Under the pieces are notes generated by a model, which ran no database searches, was not told the origin of the DNA, and was given only the letters and a program-made list of their open reading frames with translations. Positions 1 through 5,012 of a stretch of 6,970 nucleotides of DNA are shown piece by piece (the stretch's first letter is position 1; each line of letters starts with the position of its first letter). A program made the position numbers and the translations under genes. This DNA is from Promethearchaeota archaeon (GTDB taxonomy: Archaea; Asgardarchaeota; Lokiarchaeia; Sigynarchaeales; SOKP01): positions 1 through 6,970 of the forward strand of contig JAEOTV010000161.1 in the NCBI GenBank assembly GCA_016839635.1, read 5' to 3'.

Positions 1-911
1 AAATTCTGTTTAACATGTTGAAAATCAGTAACATACATATTATACAGTTTACGGTATGCTGCGTGGTGAATGGCTTCATAAAAAGCGTGAGTACAAATCC
101 CAATTGAAGCCCATCCCAGATTATATTTGCCTATATTGACAGTATTAAGCGAAGAACTCCACGCATCCTCTCCTTTAGAAAGAATATCCTCTTCAGTTAT
201 AGGATAATCATGAAGTGCAAAATTTGCTACAAAATTTTGACTATCGCAGACATTTTTTATCAGATCATAATTTTTATGCTTATAGTTTGCGATAAAAAAG
301 ACATATTGTTCTTTATTTTTCATGTCATATGGGGGAATATTCCCATCCTTATCAGCTAATTTGCCAAAGTTAGAAACCATTTCAGCTTCGTTTCCATTTC
401 CAATATAATACTTTTCTCCATTAGCTCTATAAATTCCATCTTCTTGTGGTGTAAGAGCCATCTCAGTTCCATAGATATCAGCACCATGGGCTTTTTCTGA
501 GAGCCCAAACGCAAATATTGCTCCTTCTCTAAGTAATTGTGCAGCTTTCTTCTTAGGAATTTCATTCTTACTCATCCATATGGGCCCAAGTCCTAAAATG
601 CTAACTTGCCAAGTATACCAATAAGAAAGCCCATAAAATGCGAGTATTTCATTAAATTCACAAATTCGCCACGTATCCCATCGATAATTCTTATCAACTC
701 CATAACTAACGGGCGTTAAAAGCTGTGCAAAAATTTTATTTTTCTTTTGAAACTCAAGAAAATCTGAATACCACACTCTTTCGTGATCATCTGCTTTAAG
801 TTTCGCCTTCCCCTTGTTTTCAAAAAATTCGATAGTTTTAAGCATTATTTCTTTTGAACGCTCGTCGGGATAATAACGAACATGACTTTTAGGATTTAAT
901 AGAATTGTCAT
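1..911 (-). CDS. Acyl-CoA dehydrogenase family protein, N-terminal part (runs off left edge)
   Basis: A FAD-dependent flavoenzyme of the acyl-CoA dehydrogenase (ACAD) superfamily, expected to oxidise an acyl-CoA thioester to the 2-enoyl form in the cytosol. The ATG at 911 is followed by 303 visible codons. A long alpha-helical N-terminal domain (about residues 15-130) includes WDTWRICEFNEILAFYG. The ACAD signature FGLSEKAHGADIYGTEM lies at 135-151, followed by the beta-domain motif NGEKYYIGNGNEAEMVSNFG at 164-183. A later stretch, KYNLGWASIGICTHAFYEAI, matches the start of the C-terminal helical domain. The catalytic glutamate region lies beyond the edge, so activity and substrate cannot be judged. 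GAGATGAT upstream of the ATG is a plausible ribosome binding site. From memory, the best resemblance is to long actinobacterial ACADs with an RVWYxDFL segment and FGLSExxHGADIY, which would suggest exchange with bacteria. Family is very sure; subfamily moderate. Confidence 0.93.
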   Translation of the reverse strand, partial: MTILLNPKSHVRYYPDERSKEIMLKTIEFFENKGKAKLKADDHERVWYSDFLEFQKKNKIFAQLLTPVSYGVDKNYRWDTWRICEFNEILAFYGLSYWYTWQVSILGLGPIWMSKNEIPKKKAAQLLREGAIFAFGLSEKAHGADIYGTEMALTPQEDGIYRANGEKYYIGNGNEAEMVSNFGKLADKDGNIPPYDMKNKEQYVFFIANYKHKNYDLIKNVCDSQNFVANFALHDYPITEEDILSKGEDAWSSSLNTVNIGKYNLGWASIGICTHAFYEAIHHAAYRKLYNMYVTDFQHVKQN

Positions 912-930
912 ATAATCATCTCTAAGATTT

Positions 931-952
931 TTATTATTCAATTAAATAATAA
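931..952 (-). promoter_or_regulatory. Inverted repeat over TATA-like box upstream of acyl-CoA dehydrogenase gene
   Basis: TTATTATT and AATAATAA form perfect 8-bp arms around a 6-nt spacer. The minus-strand TATA-like ATTATTTAAT (950-941) lies inside it, about 30-40 nt before the ATG at 911, at the right distance for an archaeal promoter with a short leader. The dyad could be an operator. In such AT-rich DNA it could also arise by chance. Confidence 0.35.
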
Positions 953-987
953 TTTTCCTTATTTTAGAAAAAGAATACAAGACTTCG

Positions 988-1149
988 TTAATGAATAATT
1001 TTTGATGGAGATTTTAGTTTTTTCAATTTAATTTGATATTCAGTGCAGACTTTATATTCAGGAAAATTACATGAATGCTGGTTTAATGGGAGACTACAAG
1101 TGTGTGAAAAAGGGCACTCAAGTAAATTGTCAGGTAAAATAGGTTCCAC
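988..1149 (-). CDS. Small four-cysteine protein (53 aa), possible metal-binding
   Basis: This short reading frame begins with GTG at 1149; a purine-rich GAGGTTGAGG stretch just upstream is a fair ribosome binding site. TTG codons a few positions upstream are alternative starts, after an in-frame TAA. The 53 residues carry four cysteines at 12, 18, 27 and 35, spaced C-x5-C-x8-C-x7-C, with His16 and His25 nearby (ECPFSHTCSL, HSCNFPEYKVC), then a basic tail (KLKKLKSPSK). The spacing suggests a small zinc- or iron-sulfur-binding fold, but I do not recognise the family. A TATA-like box at 1181-1192 fits an independent promoter. It lies 76 nt upstream of the acyl-CoA dehydrogenase gene on the same strand, so co-transcription is possible, though a T-rich stretch intervenes (about 965-975). 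Cysteine spacing and start context argue for a real gene; length keeps confidence moderate. Confidence 0.55.
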   Translation of the reverse strand: MEPILPDNLLECPFSHTCSLPLNQHSCNFPEYKVCTEYQIKLKKLKSPSKIIH

Positions 1150-1292
1150 ATTCCTCAACCTCAAATAATTCTGTTATAAAGAAATTTATATTCGTTGTGT
1201 TTATACTTTCTGCTTATTTTTTATTAATTTATTAACATATTAAAATGATGTAATTTAATAGAGAGGATTGTCAACATATTTCGACGATTAAA
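1150..1292. other. Intergenic stretch between ZIP gene and four-cysteine gene
   Basis: 143 bp of AT-rich DNA. Apart from the TATA-like box at 1181-1192 and short A/T runs near 1217-1235, I see no gene, RNA or strong terminator. The ZIP transcript may therefore read through into the small gene. Confidence 0.4.
1181..1192 (-). promoter_or_regulatory. TATA-like box for the four-cysteine small gene
   Basis: On the minus strand this reads AATATAAATTTC preceded by ACG, resembling an archaeal TATA box. It lies about 32-43 nt before the GTG at 1149, which predicts a leader of roughly 10-15 nt. Confidence 0.4.
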
Positions 1293-2141
1293 CTATTCAT
1301 GCGGCAAAATTAACACTAAAGTCATAATAAGGATAATCCCGCATAAAAATACTAAGGCTTGAGTGATAGATTTCTTTAAGTTCTTTTCTTTTAATAATTC
1401 AGGCATGAGCTCTGTACTTGCTAAATATAAAAATCCACCTCCAGAAAAGGCTAGAAAGAAGAAATTAAATAATTCGATTTGTGCGGACAAAAGATAAGCA
1501 AACAAACCTCCAAGAAGCGCAACAAGAGCACTTCCAAAGTTAAATAGAAGTGCTTTCTTTTTAGAAAATCCTCCATATAGAAGGATTCCAAAATCACCAA
1601 TTTCCTGTGGTAATTCATGGAATAAAACAGCAAGTGTGATTATTACACCATTCCCAAATCCACTTAAGAATGCAACCATTATAATAATACCATCTAAGAA
1701 ATTGTGTAATCCATCGCCAATTAAATTAAGAAGAGCAAAGTTTTTTATTTTATCACCTCTTTCTACAATTTTATCCATACCTTCAGTAAGAGTATCATAG
1801 CAAACTAATTGGTCTTCTTTTTCATGAGCATGTCCATGAAACCAATAAATAAATCGTTCTATTATAAAAAATACTACAAATCCAATTATAATAATAGCGA
1901 AAAGGATACTTTCAGCTATCCCCGCCCCTCCATCGTTTAATTCTACTAGATGGTGAAGAGATTCTGGAATTAAGTCAAATAATGCTGTAGCTAGAATTGA
2001 ACCTGTGGCAAAAGCAACAAGAATAAACAATATTTTATCTAAAGTTTTTTCTCTAAGTGAAATCATAAAGATGCCGAGTAAACTTAAAAGACTGATAATG
2101 AATATCGTTAAAAAACCTATTACTGCTTCCAACTTTATCAA
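1293..2141 (-). CDS. ZIP-family divalent metal transporter (zinc/iron import)
   Basis: A 282-residue polytopic membrane protein of the ZIP (SLC39/ZupT) superfamily, which moves Zn2+, Fe2+ or related ions into the cytosol. About eight hydrophobic segments are visible (roughly 6-28, 36-58, 77-100, 136-160, 163-190, 196-218, 222-243, 258-280). The TM4 motif LIGDGLHNFLDG (140-151) and TM5 motif HELPQEIGDFGIL (175-187) carry the metal-site residues His146, Asn147, Asp150, His175, Glu176 and Glu180. The TM5 HExPxEiGDF form is typical of the LIV-1-like branch. A short His-rich loop, FHGHAHEKED (101-110), after TM3 is the expected cytosolic metal-sensing segment. Length is normal. The start is TTG at 2141 (TTG also at codon 4); no in-frame ATG occurs before codon 26, which is within TM1. 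It lies 81 nt downstream of the nuclease gene but has its own TATA-like box. Family is near certain; metal specificity unknown. Confidence 0.95.
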   Translation of the reverse strand: MIKLEAVIGFLTIFIISLLSLLGIFMISLREKTLDKILFILVAFATGSILATALFDLIPESLHHLVELNDGGAGIAESILFAIIIIGFVVFFIIERFIYWFHGHAHEKEDQLVCYDTLTEGMDKIVERGDKIKNFALLNLIGDGLHNFLDGIIIMVAFLSGFGNGVIITLAVLFHELPQEIGDFGILLYGGFSKKKALLFNFGSALVALLGGLFAYLLSAQIELFNFFFLAFSGGGFLYLASTELMPELLKEKNLKKSITQALVFLCGIILIMTLVLILPHE

Positions 2142-2180
2142 AACTCTTTTTATTTTATTTTCTAATGGTATATCATAGAT

Positions 2181-2190
2181 TAATTATAAA
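2181..2190 (-). promoter_or_regulatory. TATA-like box for the ZIP transporter gene
   Basis: The minus strand reads TTTATAATTA here, 40-49 nt before the TTG start at 2141, predicting a leader of about 20 nt. It abuts the T-run of the upstream terminator-like hairpin, so the nuclease gene's end and this promoter are packed together. Confidence 0.45.
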
Positions 2191-2213
2191 TAAAAAGATT
2201 GCTAATACAATCT
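2190..2213 (-). terminator. Hairpin plus T-tract downstream of the nuclease gene
   Basis: On the minus strand AGATTG (2213-2208) pairs with CAATCT (2201-2196) across a 6-nt loop and runs directly into TTTTTATTT. It starts about 10 nt after the TGA at 2223-2225. The T-tract alone is a typical archaeal terminator; the hairpin makes it look like a bacterial intrinsic terminator. Confidence 0.5.
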
Positions 2214-2222
2214 ATAAATCTT

Positions 2223-2756
2223 TCAAAATCTGTTATCTAATTCAACACCACAACTAGGACAATACTTTTTGTTAGAAATAATATTATCAGCTTTGATGTT
2301 TTTAGCTAACTCATTTTCTAAATTTGAGTATATATCTTTAAGCATGATATCTTCAATCGATATTATATTTAACTTCCCTTTTCGATACAAATCCAATTTT
2401 TCCTTTTTTCTTTTCATATACTTTTTTCCGAAATATCCCCAATATTCAATATATACGTTATGCTCAGGCAGATACCAATCATATTTGAGATATTTTCCTC
2501 GAATTCTTATTGTATTTTCATATTCATGCTTAAGTTTAAGATGATATAGAAGATTATCAATGATTAATTCTGCTTTTGATCTTACAATGTGCCCATCAAG
2601 ACATTTAAAGAACCTAGCTCTTTGAGGAACAACTTTTTTTCTATATAATTTTATAATTTGAATAATAAGAAAATAGATAATAACAAAACTAAAAGTAAAT
2701 ATTATACCACCTAAAATAAAAGAAATTATAATCTGACTCAGATTTAACCGCTCATT
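2223..2756 (-). CDS. Membrane-anchored PD-(D/E)XK-like nuclease with C-terminal zinc knuckle; start non-standard or frameshifted
   Basis: A frame open from a TAG at 2757-2759 to the TGA at 2223 encodes up to 177 residues. It has no in-frame ATG until 2417, which lies inside the conserved domain, so that ATG cannot be the real start. Residues are numbered here for the 211-residue product obtained if the upstream ORF (from 2857) is joined by a -1 shift. One hydrophobic helix spans 43-69. Next comes CLDGHIVRSKAELIIDNLLY (86-105) with Glu97, then KYDWYLPEHNVYIEYWG (125-141) with Asp127 and Glu138, and a Lys-rich helix with IEDIM (168-172). The order E...D...ExW is the pattern of a PD-(D/E)XK/restriction-endonuclease-like fold. 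The C-terminus YCPSCGVELDNRF is a CPxCG knuckle; Cys86 might contribute. Function is inferred as a DNA-cleaving or DNA-binding enzyme tethered to the membrane. The broken start could be a mutation, an assembly error or unusual initiation. Confidence 0.72.
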   Translation of the reverse strand, partial: NERLNLSQIIISFILGGIIFTFSFVIIYFLIIQIIKLYRKKVVPQRARFFKCLDGHIVRSKAELIIDNLLYHLKLKHEYENTIRIRGKYLKYDWYLPEHNVYIEYWGYFGKKYMKRKKEKLDLYRKGKLNIISIEDIMLKDIYSNLENELAKNIKADNIISNKKYCPSCGVELDNRF

Positions 2757-2857
2757 CTAAAGTTTGGGAAATAAAATTTATCTTCCCTTGTGAAGTATTC
2801 AAGAGAATACTTATTTAAAAATGCACACTGAATAGCTAATAGTAATTTCTTATCCAT
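2744..2857 (-). CDS. 37-codon ORF that overlaps and probably forms the 5' end of the nuclease gene
   Basis: The ATG at 2857 opens a 37-residue frame (MDKKLLLAIQCAFLNKYSLE..., ending PNFRMSG) that stops at TAA 2744-2746. The nuclease frame is already open on the -1 side at this point. Re-reading T2747 would continue as ...RMSGLNLSQIIISF into the nuclease's membrane helix. A TATA-like stretch, TTTAAATTTAA (about 2893-2903), lies 36-46 nt before this ATG, at promoter distance. No slippery X-XXY-YYZ heptamer is seen at the junction, so programmed frameshifting is not supported. The simplest reading is one gene with a missing base near 2744-2749, either a real mutation or a sequence error. Alternatively it is a separate short peptide whose translation feeds the overlapping nuclease frame. 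The second ATG at 2755 is an internal codon of this ORF. Confidence 0.45.
   Translation of the reverse strand: MDKKLLLAIQCAFLNKYSLEYFTREDKFYFPNFRMSG
2793..2812. repeat. Perfect 8-bp inverted repeat, 4-nt spacer
   Basis: AAGTATTC-AAGA-GAATACTT is a perfect dyad. It lies within the 37-codon ORF, just downstream (in minus-strand terms) of a TATA-like TTTTAAATAA (2820-2811). If transcription started here, the dyad would be in operator position. If the ORF is the real 5' end of the gene, it is merely coding sequence (KYSLEYF). Confidence 0.35.
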
Positions 2858-3016
2858 TAAAAACTATTTTTGGGATTCAAGTTCCTAAGAAATTAAATTT
2901 AAAGTTAATTTAAGTTATATATGGTCTACAAATGCAAGTTTTAATAATTTGAAAAAGCATTAAAAATAGTGAATATTATCATAATTCTTTAATAATTGTA
3001 TAAAATCAGATGTACA
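2858..3016. promoter_or_regulatory. Divergent intergenic region between nuclease and TPR genes
   Basis: This 159-bp AT-rich stretch holds the starts of two divergent units. Leftward, the minus-strand TTTAAATTTAA (about 2893-2903) suits the ATG at 2857. Rightward, the purine-rich GAAAAAGC followed by ATTAAAAATA (about 2951-2968) looks like BRE plus TATA for the TPR gene at 3017. The TATA-like GTATAAAA at 2998-3005 is too close to that ATG to serve it. No clear Shine-Dalgarno sequence precedes either gene. Confidence 0.35.
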
Positions 3017-3874
3017 ATGAAAAATCAAAGAACAGTAAGAGTGGATGATCCTGCGGATCCTGAGGAATGGTTTGATTTGGGAGTAAGACTTGGAGAAAAG
3101 GGAGATTTTAAAGGAGCAATTGAGGCTTTTAATAAAGGTTTAGAGCTGAATCCTAAAGATGTAATGGCTTGGATTAATCTAGGAGTAGCTTATGGTCAGA
3201 TTGGAGATTCTCAAGCAGAGATTGAAGCTTATGAAAAAGTGCTTGAGCTTAATCCGGAAAATATGGAAGTTTGGGTTAATCTTGGTGTAGTTTTAGAAGA
3301 AACTGACAATTTTAAAGATGCAATTAAAGCTTATGAAAATGCCTTAAAGCTTAATTCAGAGGATACAGACATTTGGTTTGATCTTGGAGTAGCACTTGGA
3401 AGGATGGAAGATTATAAGGGTTCAGTTAAAGCATACAGGAAAGCTCTGGATCTCGATCCGAATGATTCTCAAGCTTGGCTCAATATTGGTGTTGTTCACA
3501 TACTTACAGGAGATTTCGAGGAAGCGTTGAAAGCGTTTGAGAAAGCATTAGAGCTTAATCCTAATGATGAAAAAGCATGGTACAATTTTGGATTAGCACT
3601 TGGACAAACAGGGGATCTTGAGGGAGAGATAAGATCCTATAGAAAAGCTCTTGAACTCGATTCAGATATTGGGCTCGCATGGTATAATCTTGCGATAGCT
3701 CTTGAGAACAAAGAAGATTTTAAGGGCGCTATGGAGGCATTTAAAAAGGTTCTTGAGCTTGATCCCGAGGATGATGTGACATGGGATGACCTCAGTATAG
3801 TTCTCAAAAAATTGGGTGATCTTGAAGGTGCAACAGAAGCAAAAAAAAAAGCTAATCAACTAAGAAAGAATTAA
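3017..3874 (+). CDS. Tetratricopeptide-repeat protein, eight repeats
   Basis: A soluble scaffold built almost wholly of TPRs, expected to bind a partner protein or peptide in its concave groove; no catalytic domain, signal peptide or membrane helix is seen. From the ATG at 3017 the product has 285 residues: an 11-residue leader (MKNQRTVRVDD), then eight contiguous 34-residue repeats (12-45, 46-79, 80-113, 114-147, 148-181, 182-215, 216-249, 250-283) and two residues. Each repeat has the canonical W-x2-LG ... G-x2-x2-A-x3-[FY]-x-KAL-x-L-[DN]-P pattern, for example AWLNIGVVHILTGDFEEALK. Repeats 4 and 7 open with Ser instead of Pro, and repeat 8 is degenerate (capping). An in-frame TTG at 2996 would add seven residues, but the ATG is preferred because it directly precedes the repeat leader. 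The zinc-ribbon gene lies 70 bp downstream on the same strand and may be co-transcribed. The specific partner is unknown. Confidence 0.95.
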   Translation: MKNQRTVRVDDPADPEEWFDLGVRLGEKGDFKGAIEAFNKGLELNPKDVMAWINLGVAYGQIGDSQAEIEAYEKVLELNPENMEVWVNLGVVLEETDNFKDAIKAYENALKLNSEDTDIWFDLGVALGRMEDYKGSVKAYRKALDLDPNDSQAWLNIGVVHILTGDFEEALKAFEKALELNPNDEKAWYNFGLALGQTGDLEGEIRSYRKALELDSDIGLAWYNLAIALENKEDFKGAMEAFKKVLELDPEDDVTWDDLSIVLKKLGDLEGATEAKKKANQLRKN

Positions 3875-3875
3875 A

Positions 3876-3939
3876 ACCCTAATTTATTTATTATTAATAA
3901 TAAACTACTTCTTCATTAATTTTAATTAAAAATTAGGGT
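3876..3939 (+). promoter_or_regulatory. Structured spacer: long-range inverted repeat and internal palindrome
   Basis: The spacer between the TPR and zinc-ribbon genes is bracketed by ACCCTAATTT (3876-3885) and its exact complement AAATTAGGGT (3930-3939), 10-bp arms separated by 44 nt. Inside is a perfect 18-bp palindrome, TTTATTATTAATAATAAA (3887-3904). The right arm contains AGGG, the only Shine-Dalgarno-like stretch before the ATG at 3945, so pairing could mask it in a read-through transcript. This could be a terminator, an operator or a translational control; AT-richness makes part of it possible by chance. Confidence 0.4.
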
Positions 3940-3944
3940 AAAAA

Positions 3945-4226
3945 ATGTATTGTTCAAATTGTGGTTCTGAAATTGATCAAAACGCTTCTGTGTGTCCCTA
4001 TTGTGGGCAAGTGAATAATAAATCTGATGCTATTAAGAAAAAAGACATTAAAATCCAAGAAATGGAACAAAAAATAGCAGAATTAGAACAAATTATCAAA
4101 GAAAGGCCAAGATCGACAATTAAAAAAAATGTATTTAATCAATTTCAACCATGGATTTTTATTACTCCTATTGTATTTGTAATAGTATTTTTCGTGTTTT
4201 TTATGCTATTGATATCCTTTAGATAG
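3945..4226 (+). CDS. Tail-anchored zinc-ribbon / coiled-coil protein
   Basis: A 93-residue protein with three modules. An N-terminal zinc ribbon MYCSNCGSEIDQNASVCPYC (residues 1-20) has ligands Cys3, Cys6, Cys17 and Cys20, as in the zinc_ribbon_2/DZR-type domains common in archaea. A charged helical, probably coiled-coil linker follows (about 28-54, KIQEMEQKIAELEQIIKE). One C-terminal membrane helix (about 70-91) ends almost at the C-terminus, so this is a tail-anchored protein with its ribbon in the cytosol. There is no signal peptide. Such proteins are usually of unknown role; recruitment of partners to the membrane is a reasonable inference. The ATG at 3945 follows AGGGTAAAAA, a weak ribosome binding site. 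It lies downstream of the TPR gene in the same direction and faces the membrane-protein gene at 4263. Confidence 0.85.
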   Translation: MYCSNCGSEIDQNASVCPYCGQVNNKSDAIKKKDIKIQEMEQKIAELEQIIKERPRSTIKKNVFNQFQPWIFITPIVFVIVFFVFFMLLISFR

Positions 4227-4235
4227 AAATAGTGA

Positions 4236-4262
4236 CATTTTTCTTTGAAAAAAAAAAAAAAT
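4236..4262. terminator. Bidirectional T-tract terminator region
   Basis: The 36-bp gap between convergent genes holds a run of 14 A (4248-4261), which is T14 on the minus strand one base after the TAA of the membrane-protein gene. On the plus strand it holds ATTTTTCTTT about 10 nt after the zinc-ribbon stop. Both fit archaeal T-tract termination. Confidence 0.65.
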
Positions 4263-4823
4263 TTAGAAATTTGTTGTAATAAAGCCAAAAACGATAAATA
4301 AGAGCACTCCTGAAAGAAGACTAATTATTCCGTAAATATAGTAAGCTCTTATTAATTTTTGACTTAAGAACATTAGATCTGTCATATACCAGCTCGCTAA
4401 GCCTCCGAGCCCCCATATCGTTATGTCAGTTATTATGTTTGGAGGACTATCAAATTCAACTTTCATGCCAACAAATATTAAAAGAGTATTTTCTACAATT
4501 TCCCATATTCCTGCTACACCTAGGGTAATTGCCCAGTATATTACCAACTTCTTAAATCCAGGAGCAGCGATTGGGGCTTGCGGATTACCAGATCGGTTTT
4601 TTGCTATAAAACCGAAAGTAAAAATCACAACAAAAAGAGAAACGCCCCAAAGGAGATGTGCTAATGTGTAAAAATCAAACGTGGCAATTGATATATATGT
4701 ATCGTCCATAGCGATTATAGGAAAGCCAAATGCTACTGCAATAAAAGGTGTAATAATCAGAATTGCTAAAAATCCTAACATTATAAAGATAGGTATAAAC
4801 CTTTTTGGTAAAATTATAACCAC
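4263..4823 (-). CDS. Five-TM membrane protein with WExxE motif, DUF2238/YjdF-like
   Basis: A 186-residue integral membrane protein with about five helices (11-38, 50-73, 92-119, 133-150, 160-182). Polar residues sit within the membrane segments: AHLLWG (55-60) with His56, GIWEIVENT (105-113) with Trp107, Glu108 and Glu111, and ITDITIWGLGGL (131-142) with Asp133. This H...WExxE...D-x3-W order resembles the DUF2238 (YjdF-like) and VanZ-like small membrane families, in which conserved acidic and His residues lie in the bilayer; their function is not established. The start is GTG at 4823, since there is no in-frame ATG upstream and the next ATG (codon 15) would cut into TM1. AAAAAGG directly abuts the GTG, too close for a normal Shine-Dalgarno, so leaderless initiation is possible. 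Family assignment is from motif memory only; membrane nature is certain. Confidence 0.8.
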   Translation of the reverse strand: MVIILPKRFIPIFIMLGFLAILIITPFIAVAFGFPIIAMDDTYISIATFDFYTLAHLLWGVSLFVVIFTFGFIAKNRSGNPQAPIAAPGFKKLVIYWAITLGVAGIWEIVENTLLIFVGMKVEFDSPPNIITDITIWGLGGLASWYMTDLMFLSQKLIRAYYIYGIISLLSGVLLFIVFGFITTNF

Positions 4824-4838
4824 CTTTTTAATTCATTT

Positions 4839-4857
4839 TAAATTGAATTTCAATTTA
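4839..4857 (-). promoter_or_regulatory. Inverted repeat upstream of the DUF2238-like gene
   Basis: TAAATTG and CAATTTA form 7-bp arms around a 5-nt spacer, 16-34 nt before the GTG at 4823. The minus-strand AT-rich stretch AATTTAAAAT overlaps one arm and could be the TATA element, so the dyad could be an operator. The evidence is weak in this base composition. Confidence 0.25.
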
Positions 4858-4939
4858 GGTAACATCGAATAAGAAACCTTGTAATAAATAGGTTAAGATT
4901 TTACTATCAATACGGTGAGAATACAGAAATAATGATTTT

Positions 4940-4966
4940 AAAAAAAAAAAGTAATTAATTAAAAAA
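4940..4966 (-). terminator. Double T-tract terminator after the 323-residue membrane-protein gene
   Basis: On the minus strand a run of six T (4966-4961) and then eleven T (4950-4940) follow about 47 nt after the TAG at 5013-5015. This fits archaeal T-tract termination of the gene at 5984-5013 and separates it from the gene at 4823. Confidence 0.55.
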
Positions 4967-5012
4967 GATTGTGGTTAAATTAGTTCTTACATTGATTTTA
5001 TTCTGATTAGAC

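Noticed and set aside
356..565. Minus-strand 69-codon frame inside the acyl-CoA dehydrogenase gene
   Set aside because: It is an alternate frame of a well-supported ACAD reading frame covering 911-1 with family motifs.
1070..1141. Plus-strand 24-codon ORF
   Set aside because: It is antisense to the four-cysteine small gene, has no promoter or ribosome binding site evident, and is very short.
2269..2544. Plus-strand 91-codon reading frame opposite the nuclease gene
   Set aside because: The opposite strand encodes a conserved nuclease core and zinc knuckle; this frame is rich in Phe, Ser and Tyr as expected for the antisense of Lys/Glu-rich coding DNA.
2996..3016. TTG start giving seven extra residues on the TPR protein
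   Set aside because: The ATG at 3017 directly precedes the repeat leader; there is no ribosome binding site for the TTG.
3840..3850. Run of A residues near the end of the TPR gene as a possible frameshift site
   Set aside because: The frame on both sides reads as one continuous TPR helix (EAKKKANQLRKN) ending in a normal stop.
3662..3859. Minus-strand 65-codon frame opposite the TPR gene
   Set aside because: It is antisense to TPR repeats 7-8; its Cys/Phe-rich product is a composition artefact.
4423..4872. Two plus-strand frames (82 and 63 codons) opposite the DUF2238-like gene
   Set aside because: They lie antisense to a membrane protein with clear helices and conserved motifs.
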